Shown: positions 17,801-26,491, counted from the stretch's first letter. The stretch is DNA of 64,000 bases from Zhongshania marina (GCF_002915595.1 NZ_PQGG01000007.1:287038-351037); one strand, 5' to 3'. The notes: a model not told the origin generated them from the letters alone. Numbers and translations: made by a program.

Positions 17801-18209
17801 CGGTCGATATAGATTTCAGTAATTTAGTAAATAACTTGCCCTGTTTCTCCTTAACCAAATACGGCGAAAGCTCTTTTTTTAGCTGTTTTTTGTAGTAAAA
17901 CGGAAATTTTTCAGCGTATTCCTCTACAAAAAAATCAAAGGGATTAATAACCGTCATATCGGCGAGGACTTCTACCTCTACCGAAAATTTTTCCGTTTTT
18001 TCAGGGAATACAAGCCGAGCAAGATAATTTCCGAAGGCGTCCTGCTGCCAATTTAAAAAGTGCGTTTCCGGCACAATTTTCATGCTGTAACTATGGATTG
18101 GCGTTCGGCTGTGGGGAGCAGGCCGCAGACGTATCACATGCGGGGACAGGTTTACTAAGCGATCAAAGCTATAGTAGGTCTTGTGATGAATAGCCACGCG
18201 AATTGTCAT
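14847..18209 (-). CDS. Transglutaminase-like protease domain + DUF2126 protein
   Basis: 1120 residues. Residues ~1-85 form the bacterial transglutaminase N-terminal region (RVAIHHKTYYSFDRLV). The core has Cys180 (AKGSCRDSAWLAVQLFRHMG), His229 (DLHAWCEVY) and Asp245 (GLDPTSG) as the catalytic triad. From ~300 to the end is the DUF2126 domain (GGEPTFVSIDD, GGGNHITLGG, RPDLLRSLVTFWQHHPSLSY). In many proteobacteria this gene is clustered with alpha-E (DUF403) and circularly permuted ATP-grasp genes that look like a peptide-ligation system; here none of them is adjacent. No signal peptide, so probably cytoplasmic. Biochemical role unknown. Confidence 0.92.
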   Translation of the reverse strand: MTIRVAIHHKTYYSFDRLVNLSPHVIRLRPAPHSRTPIHSYSMKIVPETHFLNWQQDAFGNYLARLVFPEKTEKFSVEVEVLADMTVINPFDFFVEEYAEKFPFYYKKQLKKELSPYLVKEKQGKLFTKLLKSISTEKRPVNDFLVEVNQILEKRIEYCLRFEPGVQEPEETLQLAKGSCRDSAWLAVQLFRHMGIAARFASGYLVQLTSDEKSLDGPSGPEKDFTDLHAWCEVYIPGAGWIGLDPTSGLFASEGHIPLACTPDPVSAAPIEGFTDECEVEFDYSNVVERVHEDPRVTKPYSDDQWADILLLGEQVDKDLIKNDVRLTMGGEPTFVSIDDMESPQWNTDALGAEKLSLAKTLLLKLRNHFAPQGLLHYGQGKWYPGEEVPRWALGLFWRKDNEPLWLDPELLARVDKDYGHNLVTSEKFALSLAAKLSLAPDYVQAAYEDALHYLLQEQKIPKNIDILAAKISDDLGRRRLARLLEQGFKDPTGYIIPLAWEIVAGEWRSSIWNVKRERLILTPGDSPMGLRLPLGDLPELEEPEIQPDRDPFEERSPLQPRQDIHFPAEAKPPTPQRLQNASKTVAEKLKYPQTLIRTAMCIEARGGKLHIFMPPLHSLENYIELVAAIEETAKEQGVPVILEGYEPPRDSRMQKLLVTPDPGVIEVNVHPTSSWKELVANTTELYSAARESRLAAEKFMLDGRHTGTGGGNHITLGGVTPSDSPILRRPDLLRSLVTFWQHHPSLSYIFSSAFIGPTSQAPRADEGRDEMMYEMEIAFQQMPDGLADQPWLVDRLMRNLLIDITGNTHRAEFCIDKLYAPGSATGRLGLLEFRGFEMPPHSRMSLVQALLIRTLVAYFWNEPYKKPLVRWGTALHDKFMLPHYLWQDMKDVVAVLERAGYPFKAEWLLPFEEFRFPHYGRVKLDEIEIELRWAVEPWNVLGEEIGSFGTARYVDSSVERLQVKLTGLTDSRYVLACNGRRVPLANTGRHGEYVAGVRYRAWAPPSALHPTIGVHTPLVFDLIDTWTGRSVGGCSYHVSHPGGRTYETFPVNAFEAESRRGNRFSTVAHTPGPYTPRPDLDAVREFFSEPPRPMAPPPEESLGEYPHTLDLRRKPNWIG

Positions 18210-18541
18210 TACTTCTCCTGCGAATATCGCATTTATGTCAACATCCGTTTAAATATCGTTTTGCGCCAAGCACGCGATTCATTCTACTCATTCATACTGA
18301 AATGATTCACGGCGATCAAGTATAGGCAATGTGCTTTACAAGTCAGCGACAATATAGAGCTTCTGCTAATGCGCCTGTAGCCTAGAGCAAACAAACGCTA
18401 ACATTACTCACCGCAACTCTCGTTACTCTTTCTAGCACACATCGCGCCAACTACCCTTATTCCCCTCTCAATCGAAAAGGGCATCTCTCTTCAAAGTTTT
18501 GTAGAAGCTGGGATGATTAAGGGTGAAATAATAGACTAAGG
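18210..18541. other. Intergenic stretch upstream of the transglutaminase gene
   Basis: 332 bp without a convincing gene. The only signal I see is a possible minus-strand promoter, TTGATC (18314-18319) and TATGAA (18291-18296) separated by 17 bases, about 80 bp before the transglutaminase start. No obvious terminator follows the exported-protein gene. Confidence 0.35.
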
Positions 18542-19531
18542 CTACTCAGAGAAATAAACATCTAGGGCAATTGTAAAGCTAGCCTCGGCATTCCAACCGT
18601 CATCTTTTGGGAAGAACACCTCAGGGCTGGCCGTCAGAAAAATCCAGTCCTCATACAATTTGTAACTGTAACTGGTGCCAACAAAATACGCTGTCATTTG
18701 TGTTCGAAACTCGGTCGAAAATACCGCCCCGACGCGGTATTCCAGCTTAGAACGATCAGACAAGCTCTGATTCAATGACAACACATGTACGTTTTCAAAG
18801 AAATCATACTGATCTTCGAATTCAAGTACGGTTAAGTAATTTAACCGAAAGCGCTCACTTAATGGGCGTTGTATTTCAAACTCACTCGTTGCTCCCCAAC
18901 CGCGGTCACTGAAATACCATATTTCTTGAGTGAACTCTGGCAGCCATTCACCCCATGCTTCCATAGGTCTTCGCAAGCGATAACGCCCAAAGGTAACCAG
19001 CGGCGCCCGCAGCTTAATACCGAGGCGGGCGGAGCGTTTCCACTTATTCCACTCATCATCCGGTGTTATCTCGATACCAGAGACAGACTCTTTACGCCTA
19101 AAGCGTTCACCGGTGGAATTACTTCTTACACGCTCTTCTAATGAATTCTCGGTGTATTCATCACTACTAAAAAACAGTTTTGCTTTGCGCTGAGTATTAG
19201 GTAAATCGAACTTTGCCTTTACTCGGACATCCGTCTGAATATCACCTCGCTCCTCCCAAGTCTGCTTGAGCTGAAGCTTCACATAGCTTTCGTTTTTATA
19301 GTCAGGGGGGGCATTTTCCTTGCTGAAGTAATGATCGACGCCTTCTGCGAAATCTACCCAACGCTCCGACCATGTATCTCTTGTAGATTCTGCACCAGAC
19401 AAGGTGCGACTGAAAAAACCAGCTTCTGGCTTATCTGAATCAAGTGACTCACTAGCAGATAGCGGGCCAGCCAAGAATATAACTGTCACGAGCAGTAGCG
19501 CTACTTTCACGTAAACTTCTCGAGACCACAT
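18542..19531 (-). CDS. Exported, beta-rich protein (probable outer membrane), unknown function
   Basis: 329 residues. The N-terminus has a basic start, a hydrophobic stretch (VALLLVTVIFLAGPLSA) and a likely signal-peptidase site after SASES. The mature part alternates charged and aromatic residues in stretches of ~10 (WKRSARLGIKLRA, LNYLTVLEFEDQYDFF, TSYSYKLYEDWIFLTASPE), which suggests a beta-barrel. It ends ALDVYFSE, with an aromatic close to, but not at, the C-terminus. I recognise no named family. It precedes the transglutaminase gene by 332 bp on the same strand; any link is speculation. Confidence 0.8.
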   Translation of the reverse strand: MWSREVYVKVALLLVTVIFLAGPLSASESLDSDKPEAGFFSRTLSGAESTRDTWSERWVDFAEGVDHYFSKENAPPDYKNESYVKLQLKQTWEERGDIQTDVRVKAKFDLPNTQRKAKLFFSSDEYTENSLEERVRSNSTGERFRRKESVSGIEITPDDEWNKWKRSARLGIKLRAPLVTFGRYRLRRPMEAWGEWLPEFTQEIWYFSDRGWGATSEFEIQRPLSERFRLNYLTVLEFEDQYDFFENVHVLSLNQSLSDRSKLEYRVGAVFSTEFRTQMTAYFVGTSYSYKLYEDWIFLTASPEVFFPKDDGWNAEASFTIALDVYFSE

Positions 19532-19613
19532 ACACTTTATTGCTCTAACGAATTTCTAATTGGCAATATAACTATAGGAATGGAATTCACATCCGTCCAA
19601 TACAAATACAAAA

Positions 19614-19633
19614 AAGGCACCCGAAGGTGCCTT
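19614..19633 (-). terminator. Terminator of the TonB/TtpC operon
   Basis: An 8-bp stem AAGGCACC / GGTGCCTT with a UUCG tetraloop on the minus strand, followed by a run of six U; 25 bases after the TPR gene stop. Textbook form. Confidence 0.9.
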
Positions 19634-19658
19634 AATAGATTGCGCTTTAGATGTTCAA

Positions 19659-21041
19659 TTAGCCATCTTTTAATGCTTCTTGACGCTCTAGCTCTTTTGC
19701 CATGAACTCCATCCACTGCTTAGCATAAGCTGCAGACTTTTCACTTTTAGCAGCTTCTTTAAACGCTTTACGCGCTCCTTCATATTCTTGAAGGTTGAAG
19801 CGAGCCATTCCTAGCACAAGGTAGGCGTTGTCTGGACGTTTAATATCACCTTTTTTGAACGCATTCTCTATGGCTTTCTCCGCCTTATCGAATTCGTCGT
19901 TATCAAGGTAGATACTGCCCAAACGCGACCACAACTCACCCTTATCGGATTTCGCTGCAGCTTTTTCCATTTCTGGAATTGCCTTCTTCAACTCTTGAGC
20001 TTGACGCCAAGCATTGCCAAGTAGCTCAAGGTTTTTAGAGGTCGCAGGCACATCGCCTTTCTTAATAGCTTTATCAAGCACTTTAGCTGCTTTATACGGC
20101 ACTTCCTGAGACAGGAATAGATAAGCCATATTAATCAGCTCTTTATCATTATCCAGAACACCTTCGGTGTAAGCGGTCTCCATTGCTGCAGTCGCTTTAT
20201 CATCCATTTTTAGCTCGTTGTACATTGAGGACAACTGCAGCCAATAGGCTTTCTTCTGGTAATGCTTAAGCGTTTCTTCAAGAATCGCTGTTACACGCTT
20301 GATATCATTTTTCTCGTAGTACAAGTAGCGCTGTAAACCCCACCACTGCTCTTTAGGTACCTTTCCACGACTAGTGTAATCATTAATAGCCACTTCAATG
20401 TACTTTAAGGCGCGATCAAGATCTTTAAGCTGGTAATAACCCTGGGATAGAAGTGCATAGGCACCCGCACCTGGATCTTCACCTAGAGCTTGCTTAGCTT
20501 TAAACCACTCCAGCAATGTAGAAACACCGCCTTTATAGTCCTCTTTCACGAAGTAAAGCTGAGCAATGGTGTACTTGGTATTCAACTCCATTGCTTCCGG
20601 AATATCCGGCTGCTTCACAACATTACGATATGCATCTAGCGCTAATTGATACTTTTCCTGAGTAAAGTATATAAACGCATACATATTGTAGAGGTTAGCA
20701 AGCTCATAGCTATTCAGTGAGTTCCGTCCTTCTGTATCACGGAGATCATTGAGTAGCTTGATGGCTTCGTTGTACTTTTTAGCGTCCGCCGCTTCCTGCG
20801 CTGCATTTAGTTTTTCATAAATTTTGGCGCGGATAGCTGGCGTTTTACGTGTGCTGCGCTTGGGCTTTTCTTTCTCAGCGGCGTGGGCAATGCCCACGCT
20901 CTGCTCACCAAGTAACGGCTGTAAGGATGAACTTACAAGAGGCATGGCAAACACTGTAGCTACACCGAGAGCGATAGAACAACCCAGCTTGACCAACACT
21001 GGACGCAACGTTTTAGTGCTCAAGTGATAATCAGACATCAT
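19659..21041 (-). CDS. TPR protein of the TonB (TtpC-type) operon
   Basis: 460 residues, last gene of the six-gene operon. A long signal region (~50 residues with a hydrophobic stretch and a site near AHAAEKEK) targets it to the periplasm. From ~75 onwards it is tetratricopeptide repeats (e.g. AQEAADAKKYNEAIKLLNDL, ALKYIEVAINDY, ELWSRLGSIYLDNDEFDKAE, AYLVLGMARFNLQEYEGARK). In Vibrio, Shewanella and relatives a TPR gene regularly follows tonB in this operon and is thought to assist energy transfer to particular receptors. The start ATGATG overlaps the tonB stop by 4 bases (or starts immediately after it at 21038). Confidence 0.9.
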   Translation of the reverse strand: MMSDYHLSTKTLRPVLVKLGCSIALGVATVFAMPLVSSSLQPLLGEQSVGIAHAAEKEKPKRSTRKTPAIRAKIYEKLNAAQEAADAKKYNEAIKLLNDLRDTEGRNSLNSYELANLYNMYAFIYFTQEKYQLALDAYRNVVKQPDIPEAMELNTKYTIAQLYFVKEDYKGGVSTLLEWFKAKQALGEDPGAGAYALLSQGYYQLKDLDRALKYIEVAINDYTSRGKVPKEQWWGLQRYLYYEKNDIKRVTAILEETLKHYQKKAYWLQLSSMYNELKMDDKATAAMETAYTEGVLDNDKELINMAYLFLSQEVPYKAAKVLDKAIKKGDVPATSKNLELLGNAWRQAQELKKAIPEMEKAAAKSDKGELWSRLGSIYLDNDEFDKAEKAIENAFKKGDIKRPDNAYLVLGMARFNLQEYEGARKAFKEAAKSEKSAAYAKQWMEFMAKELERQEALKDG

Positions 21042-21637
21042 TTTTCCAACTCATAAGTGAACCGGTTTTGTATGCCCGGCACCTCAATAGGCTCGCCGTC
21101 AGACACACGCGGTTTGTACTTAAACTTCTCAGCCGCTTTAATTGAAGCCCGCTCGAAATAGCCGGAAGGCTCACAATCCACCGCAACGATATCCCGAGTA
21201 GTACCCGCTTTGGTTACAGTGTACTCAACCGTACAGTAACCAGTGACACCACGACTTTGCGCGCGACGCGGATAAATTGGGGCAACTTTAACGATTGGCA
21301 AGTACTCACCGTCAGAGGCTGAAAGCCCACCGGCAGTATTTGTCAGATCGACGGCCTGAGTTGGAGTCATATTGACAACATCCAAGTTCGGATTGATGTC
21401 TTCCATCTCAGGTTGCTCCATATCCGGTGGCGGCTCATCAGGCTGCTTCGGCTTATCGGGCTTGCTGTCTTTCATTGTTTCAATTTTGGTGTCTGGCATT
21501 TGTATATCGGCCAGCTTCGTACGCGGTTTTTCGTCCAGCGTCTTGTCAGCTATCTCGATAAGGTACGGCATTATGATGAACAGCGTAGCCGTCACCAAAA
21601 ATGCCAATGCAGCACCTATTAATAGTCGAATATTCAT
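21038..21637 (-). CDS. tonB: TonB energy transducer
   Basis: 199 residues, shorter than E. coli TonB (239). A single N-terminal helix (residues 5-26) anchors it; a Pro-rich linker follows (PDKPKQPDEPPPDMEQPEME); the C-terminal domain has the conserved APIYPRRAQSRGVTGYCTVEYTV block. It couples proton motive force, captured by ExbB/ExbD, to outer membrane receptors such as the one at the left edge. It lies 5 bp after exbD and overlaps the TPR gene. Confidence 0.95.
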   Translation of the reverse strand: MNIRLLIGAALAFLVTATLFIIMPYLIEIADKTLDEKPRTKLADIQMPDTKIETMKDSKPDKPKQPDEPPPDMEQPEMEDINPNLDVVNMTPTQAVDLTNTAGGLSASDGEYLPIVKVAPIYPRRAQSRGVTGYCTVEYTVTKAGTTRDIVAVDCEPSGYFERASIKAAEKFKYKPRVSDGEPIEVPGIQNRFTYELEK

Positions 21638-21642
21638 ATTGA

Positions 21643-22050
21643 TCAGCTGTCTTCAGTGGCCAATGAAACATCGTATACACCTGCCGACCGGCTGGCGTCG
21701 ATAACCGCAGTAACCGTCTCGGTATTCGAGGCTTTATCAGCCTGAATAACCACGGCACCTTTTGGATTTTCCGCATGCATACGCTCAACAACAGAGCGAA
21801 CAGCACGCTTATCTACCCGGCGCTTATCAATCCATATTTCATTGGTTGCTGTTACAGCAATCAGAATATTAACGTTCTCTTTCTTACTCGATGTTGACGC
21901 GTCAGGGCGGTTCACCTCGACACCAGCTTCCTTAATAAAGGACGCCGTTACAATAAAGAAGATCAACATGATAAACACAACGTCGAGCATCGGCGTCAAG
22001 TCTATTTCAGAGGGATTATCCTCTGTTCCGCCTCTTTTATTCCTTCTCAT
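21643..22050 (-). CDS. exbD: ExbD/TolR-type biopolymer transport protein
   Basis: 135 residues with one TM helix after a short cytoplasmic N-terminus. The proton-path aspartate is in DLTPMLDVVFIMLIFF (Asp23), the family hallmark. It pairs with ExbB to energise TonB. The gene lies 10 bp after exbB and 5 bp before tonB. Confidence 0.96.
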   Translation of the reverse strand: MRRNKRGGTEDNPSEIDLTPMLDVVFIMLIFFIVTASFIKEAGVEVNRPDASTSSKKENVNILIAVTATNEIWIDKRRVDKRAVRSVVERMHAENPKGAVVIQADKASNTETVTAVIDASRSAGVYDVSLATEDS

Positions 22051-22060
22051 GTTAGCTCTC

Positions 22061-22588
22061 TTAGTGATCTGTTGTCAGATGGTCTTCCAAAAGCTCGCCT
22101 TCACGGTCTGCAATACTTTTAATATAAGTATTGATAAAGACCCCTGACAAAGCGGCAACCATACCCGCCATAGTCGGGATCGTTGCTTTTGAAACACCGC
22201 CAGCCATCGATTTAGCATCGCCGCCACCTGTTACCGCCATGATGTTAAATACTTCAATCATACCGGTAACCGTGCCCAACAATCCCAATAGTGGGCATAG
22301 CGCCACCATTGTTTGAATCATTGGCAAACTCGCATTAATTTTAAGTGATACCTCAGATATCAACTTTTCACGAATTTGCTTGGCATTCCAAGATTTACGC
22401 TCTGCGCGTTTTTCCCAGCTGCCAATGGCACCGTCGACGTCTTTCGACAGCCCAAATTTGTAATACCAAAGTCTTTCCAGAGCGAGAGTCCACATCAGGA
22501 ATGTCAGGCCGGCGATGGCCCAAAGCACGTCGCCACCTGCATCCATGAATCTACGGATAATCTCGATCCATTCATTCAGTAGGTACAT
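22061..22588 (-). CDS. exbB: ExbB/TolQ-type proton channel protein
   Basis: 175 residues, a compact MotA/TolQ/ExbB protein with three TM helices; LCPLLGLLGTVTGMIEVFN and the downstream helix ATIPTMAGMVAALSGVFIN are diagnostic. It is the second MotA/TolQ/ExbB-type protein of the operon, the other being the larger TtpC-like protein 3 bp upstream. It forms the stator with ExbD in the inner membrane. Confidence 0.95.
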   Translation of the reverse strand: MYLLNEWIEIIRRFMDAGGDVLWAIAGLTFLMWTLALERLWYYKFGLSKDVDGAIGSWEKRAERKSWNAKQIREKLISEVSLKINASLPMIQTMVALCPLLGLLGTVTGMIEVFNIMAVTGGGDAKSMAGGVSKATIPTMAGMVAALSGVFINTYIKSIADREGELLEDHLTTDH

Positions 22589-22591
22589 CGC

Positions 22592-23980
22592 TTAGTTCCC
22601 CGCGTGACCTTCCGTGTGTTCGGCAATGATGCCCGTAGTTTGCTGGTCAAGAACATGGATAATTTTCTTGGCACGACCGCTCACGAAGGTGTGCAGCAGA
22701 ACTGTTGGGATCGCAACCACCAGACCAAGTACAGTCGTTACCAGTGCACCAGAGATACCACCAGCCATTGCTTTCGGATCACCTGCACCGAAGATAGTAA
22801 TTGCTTGGAAGGTAATAATCATACCGGTTACGGTACCGAGCAGACCTAGTAGAGGTGCTACCGCAGCAATAATTTTCAGCAGATTGAGTGAGTTCTCCAA
22901 ACGTGGAGTCTCTTTCAGAATAGCTTCTGAAAGTTTCAGCTCAAGAGTCTCTGAATCCATTGATGGGTTATCTTCATGCACTTTTAACACACGGCCAAGG
23001 CTGTTGTTAGTGTTGGCTTTAGTGCTTTTCAGCTGGGCGTTAACTTTCATGTCTTCGATAGACAGAACAACCAAGCGCCAGAAGGCAATTAACATCGCCA
23101 GCACACCAACGGCAGAAATAACATAACCTACCACGCCACCTTGATGCCAACGCTCAGTAAGAGTCGGGCTATCAATCAATGCCGCTAAGTAAGAACCACC
23201 TGTAGGACCAGTAGGGTCAACACCAAATGCGCTCATACCAGAAGTAGTTGAAGCCAATTCCTCAGCCCAGCCCATGTATGGACCGCTTGGCTGACGTGAC
23301 AATACTGCAAGTGCACCAGTTTCAGAGATGTACTGCAAATATTCGCCATCGGCGTTAACCATATTGAAGGTACCAACACGTACTACTTCTTGCTCGCTGC
23401 TCTCGCCGCCAGCACTGGTCACAGGAGTTTTGAATTTAACAACACGGCCTGACTCAGTCATTTCACGCTGCAATTCGAACCAAATACGCTCAATCTCTTC
23501 GATGCTTGGCAGCTCTTCAGCACCAGACATTTTTGCGATCAAGTCATCAACGAACTGCTCACGCTTAGGGAACTGAACACTGATGATAGAAGACATGAAG
23601 TTAGAACGCAGATCACCAGCGGTAGAGGTCAGGTGTCCAAACAATTCTGTCAGGGTACCCAAACGCTCTTTCAGCTGACGTTGTTTCTCAACGATAACTG
23701 TTTCATTTTCTTCAAAGGTTTTTTCTAGATCAGAAGAACGCTTCTCTTCTGCAGCCAAGGTGCGCTTAGCTTCGTCAAGCGTCTTTTGCTGGTCGTAACG
23801 GGCAGCAGCAAAACGCTGCTCACGCTCTTTGTTCTCACGAATTTCAGAGATACGCCCTTGCTCAACCATCTTTAACAATTCGTCGAGCGATTTTGCGTCT
23901 TCGGCCATCGCCGGCATAGCTGCAACGGCAATCGCGCCGCTGAAAGCCAACACAGCAGCCTTTAATAGATTACGTTTCAT
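22592..23980 (-). CDS. TtpC-like MotA/TolQ/ExbB protein with periplasmic coiled coil
   Basis: 462 residues: signal peptide (1-26, ends AMPAMAED), a long charged coiled-coil region (~30-115, e.g. ENKEREQRFAAARYDQQ), a mixed periplasmic domain to ~270, one TM helix (VVGYVISAVGVLAMLIAF), then an ExbB-like domain with APLLGLLGTVTGMIITFQA and two more helices. This architecture is that of TtpC, the fourth component of the Vibrio TonB2 system. The start overlaps the stop of the DUF3450 gene by one base (TAATG). Confidence 0.92.
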   Translation of the reverse strand: MKRNLLKAAVLAFSGAIAVAAMPAMAEDAKSLDELLKMVEQGRISEIRENKEREQRFAAARYDQQKTLDEAKRTLAAEEKRSSDLEKTFEENETVIVEKQRQLKERLGTLTELFGHLTSTAGDLRSNFMSSIISVQFPKREQFVDDLIAKMSGAEELPSIEEIERIWFELQREMTESGRVVKFKTPVTSAGGESSEQEVVRVGTFNMVNADGEYLQYISETGALAVLSRQPSGPYMGWAEELASTTSGMSAFGVDPTGPTGGSYLAALIDSPTLTERWHQGGVVGYVISAVGVLAMLIAFWRLVVLSIEDMKVNAQLKSTKANTNNSLGRVLKVHEDNPSMDSETLELKLSEAILKETPRLENSLNLLKIIAAVAPLLGLLGTVTGMIITFQAITIFGAGDPKAMAGGISGALVTTVLGLVVAIPTVLLHTFVSGRAKKIIHVLDQQTTGIIAEHTEGHAGN

Positions 23981-24816
23981 TATTTAGCAGCCTCCGGAGC
24001 CGGAATCGGGAGTTTCATGATATCGATAGAAGCTTGTTTACGAGCGATACGCAGACCCTTTTGGATCGCGCCGCGGTAGTCGCCAGAATCCAGTTCAACC
24101 CACTTGCGCTGATCTTGATCCCAAGCGCCCGACTGTTCGCCATCAGTTGTTTGGTACATCAGACCAATACGACCAATACGTAAGAAGTTTACTTCGCGAT
24201 CTGAACCACCAACCGTAGCAACACCTTTGTAGCTATCGATTTTACGGCCGTACTCATTTTCGATTTTGTAGGCTTCAAGAACTTGGCGGAATTTCTCTGC
24301 GATGGTGATATCCGAGCGATCCATGTTGGTGCGCAAGAATTCAACACGCTCTTCGCGCTCTTCTTTGTGGAATGGCACGTCTAAAGCAACAAACTGCTCA
24401 AGACCGTCGATCATACGAATCAACAGCGGAGTGATTTGGCGCTGAATGATAGTCGCCTCATCAACAGACTTGCCCAGACCAGCGATACGCTTTAACTGAC
24501 CGGCAATCTGCTTTTCTAGACGAGCGTTATAGACGCGAAGACCGTCTACTTGCTTCATCACAGTTTTGTAGTCTTGTAATAAATCACCCGTTTCTGCTGC
24601 TAAGCGATCAACTTTAACTTGAGATTGCTTTGCTGCTTTAGTTCTTTTGATACCAACATCAAGAACCTTGCTAACTGGGATCAATGGTTTGGCTGGAGGT
24701 TGCGCTGCGGCGTCTTGCCCAGCAGTCGTATCGGCTGAATAGGCCGGCGATCCAGCCAGCATACCAACAGCCACACTGACCGCCAGCGCGATTGTTTTCA
24801 ATCGTTGCGTTTTCAT
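23980..24816 (-). CDS. DUF3450 periplasmic protein, first gene of TonB operon
   Basis: 278 residues with a clear signal peptide (TIALAVSVAVGMLAGSPAYSAD). The mature part begins with a coiled coil (KAAKQSQVKVDRLAAETGDL, ARLEKQIAGQLKRIAGLGK), then the DUF3450 signature MIDGLEQFVALDVPFHKEER and GLMYQTTDGEQSGAWD. DUF3450 genes occur almost only at the head of TtpC-type TonB operons in gammaproteobacteria; a role in tuning the complex is assumed, not shown. Confidence 0.92.
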   Translation of the reverse strand: MKTQRLKTIALAVSVAVGMLAGSPAYSADTTAGQDAAAQPPAKPLIPVSKVLDVGIKRTKAAKQSQVKVDRLAAETGDLLQDYKTVMKQVDGLRVYNARLEKQIAGQLKRIAGLGKSVDEATIIQRQITPLLIRMIDGLEQFVALDVPFHKEEREERVEFLRTNMDRSDITIAEKFRQVLEAYKIENEYGRKIDSYKGVATVGGSDREVNFLRIGRIGLMYQTTDGEQSGAWDQDQRKWVELDSGDYRGAIQKGLRIARKQASIDIMKLPIPAPEAAK

Positions 24817-25129
24817 GGGAATTGCTTTTCCTATTTGGGACGTTTAGTGAAAGCAGAGCTTATTATCTTCTATCAGCCGTACGGCCAGTCGTAAGACCGT
24901 GCTTTCATACAGCGGGACTTATTTTAATCATGTGCAAACGTAAGAATCAACGACAAAACTAAATGTTTCGTAATATAAAATTCCTTGCTAATTTTATGTG
25001 TTGAAGGGTTACATTTTCGTGAAAGTAAGTAACAAAAATACTTATTTAAGTAACGCTCAATAAGCGCAGATATTCAAGACAGTGAAAACATCACTCGCGA
25101 GTGAGCACCAAAAGAAACAACTTATTCCG
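24817..25129. other. Intergenic leader of the TonB/TtpC operon
   Basis: 313 bp, visibly AT-rich, no gene. On the minus strand a possible promoter is TTGATT (24945-24950) and TAAAAT (24921-24926), 18 bases apart, about 105 bp before the DUF3450 start. There are palindromes GCCGTACGGC (24876-24885) and TCACTCGCGAGTGA (25091-25104). I see no sequence close to the Fur consensus here, unlike the iron transporter at 35.7 kb. Confidence 0.4.
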
Positions 25130-25636
25130 TCATACTCGCTGCAAAGTCACAAAGCAATAAGCAGGGCTTTTGTCAGATGTTACTGGGTAACACTCCCGCG
25201 AGACCTCATTCCAGTCATTTAGTTCAATTTCCGGAAACCAAGCGTCACCATCGGGTTCAAGGTCAACTTCCGTAATATACATTTTTGTGACCTCATCAAG
25301 GGCCTGCCGGTAGATGGCCTCTCCGCCAATCACACACACCTCATCAAGCCCCGAAGAACCCGCCTCTTGGCGGGCCAGCGTCAGCGCACTAGCCAAATCG
25401 GACACCACCGCAGCGCCCTCAGCGGCATAGCCTGACTGCCGGCTAATAACGATATTAAATCGCCCCGGTAGCGGCCGCCCAATCGACTCCCATGTCTTAC
25501 GCCCCATCACAATTGGCTTAGCCATCGTTGTCGCTTTAAAGTGCTTTAAATCCGCCGGCAAATGCCAAGGCAATTGGTTATTCACGCCGATGACTCGGTT
25601 TTTCGCCATCGCCACAATAAGTGAAACTGTTACCAC
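25130..25636 (-). CDS. folA: Dihydrofolate reductase
   Basis: 168 residues (E. coli 159). SLIVAMAKNRVIGVNNQLPWHLPADLK-type N-terminus with the catalytic acid Asp in LPADLKHF, IVMGRKTWESIGRPLPGR for NADPH binding, and VIGGEAIYRQAL. It reduces dihydrofolate to tetrahydrofolate with NADPH, regenerating the cofactor spent by ThyA, which lies just upstream (14 bp) in the same operon. Confidence 0.97.
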   Translation of the reverse strand: MVTVSLIVAMAKNRVIGVNNQLPWHLPADLKHFKATTMAKPIVMGRKTWESIGRPLPGRFNIVISRQSGYAAEGAAVVSDLASALTLARQEAGSSGLDEVCVIGGEAIYRQALDEVTKMYITEVDLEPDGDAWFPEIELNDWNEVSRECYPVTSDKSPAYCFVTLQRV

Positions 25637-25650
25637 TCTCTCTCCTCGGC

Positions 25651-26490
25651 TTATATCGCTATCGGCGCCTTAATTGGGGGATGAGGATCATAGCCCTCAA
25701 ACTCAAAATCATCTGCGGTGTAATCAAAAATAGACGCTGGTCGCCGTTTTATTCTCAACGCAGGTAAAGCCCGCGGCTGGCGGCGCAACTGCTCCTCAAC
25801 AATATCATCAGTCAAATGGTTCTGATAAAGATGACAATCGCCAAAGGTATGCACAAAATCACCCACATCCAGGTCGCACTGCTGGGCAATCATGTGGGTT
25901 AGCAGCGCATAGCTCGCGATGTTGAAGGGCACGCCCAAAAACAGATCCGCGCTGCGCTGGTATAGCTGGCAGGACAAACGACCCTCTGCAACATAAAACT
26001 GGAACAGGGTATGACAAGGTGGCAGGGCCGCTTTTCCACGCCGCGCATTCTCTTGCGGACTAAGCGACTCATCTGGCAAATCGGCAGGGTTCCAAGCATT
26101 GACCAATAAGCGGCGCGAATCCGGCTTGCGGCGAATCATATCCACCACTTCACTAATTTGGTCGATGGTAGAGCCATCTGGGCACGCCCAGCTGCGCCAC
26201 TGCTTACCATAAATAGGGCCGAGATCACCGTTTTCTAATGCCCACTCATCCCAAATGGTAACTCCGCGCTCACGCAGCCAATTATTGTCACAGCTGCCCT
26301 CTAAAAACCAAATTAACTCATTGATAATACTGCGCAAATGCACCTTCTTAGTCGTCAGCAAGGGAAAGCCCTTACTCAAGTCAAAGCGTAATTGTCGCCC
26401 AAATACTGAACGGGTACCCACCCCCGTGCGATCGCCTTTATCAGTGCCGTTATCTCGCACATCTCGCAATAAATCTAAATACTGCTGCAT
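25651..26490 (-). CDS. thyA: Thymidylate synthase
   Basis: 279 residues from the ATG at 26490 (MQQYLDLL), one base beyond the lgt stop; a GTG at 26502 is in frame but overlaps lgt. [26 protein letters not shown], the catalytic cysteine in [12 protein letters not shown] and the nucleotide-binding [18 protein letters not shown] are intact. There is a short insertion before PPCH ([10 protein letters not shown]) compared with the 264-residue E. coli enzyme. It methylates dUMP to dTMP using methylene-tetrahydrofolate. Operon lgt-thyA-folA. Confidence 0.97.
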   Translation of the reverse strand: MQQYLDLLRDVRDNGTDKGDRTGVGTRSVFGRQLRFDLSKGFPLLTTKKVHLRSIINELIWFLEGSCDNNWLRERGVTIWDEWALENGDLGPIYGKQWRSWACPDGSTIDQISEVVDMIRRKPDSRRLLVNAWNPADLPDESLSPQENARRGKAALPPCHTLFQFYVAEGRLSCQLYQRSADLFLGVPFNIASYALLTHMIAQQCDLDVGDFVHTFGDCHLYQNHLTDDIVEEQLRRQPRALPALRIKRRPASIFDYTADDFEFEGYDPHPPIKAPIAI

Positions 26491-26491
26491 A

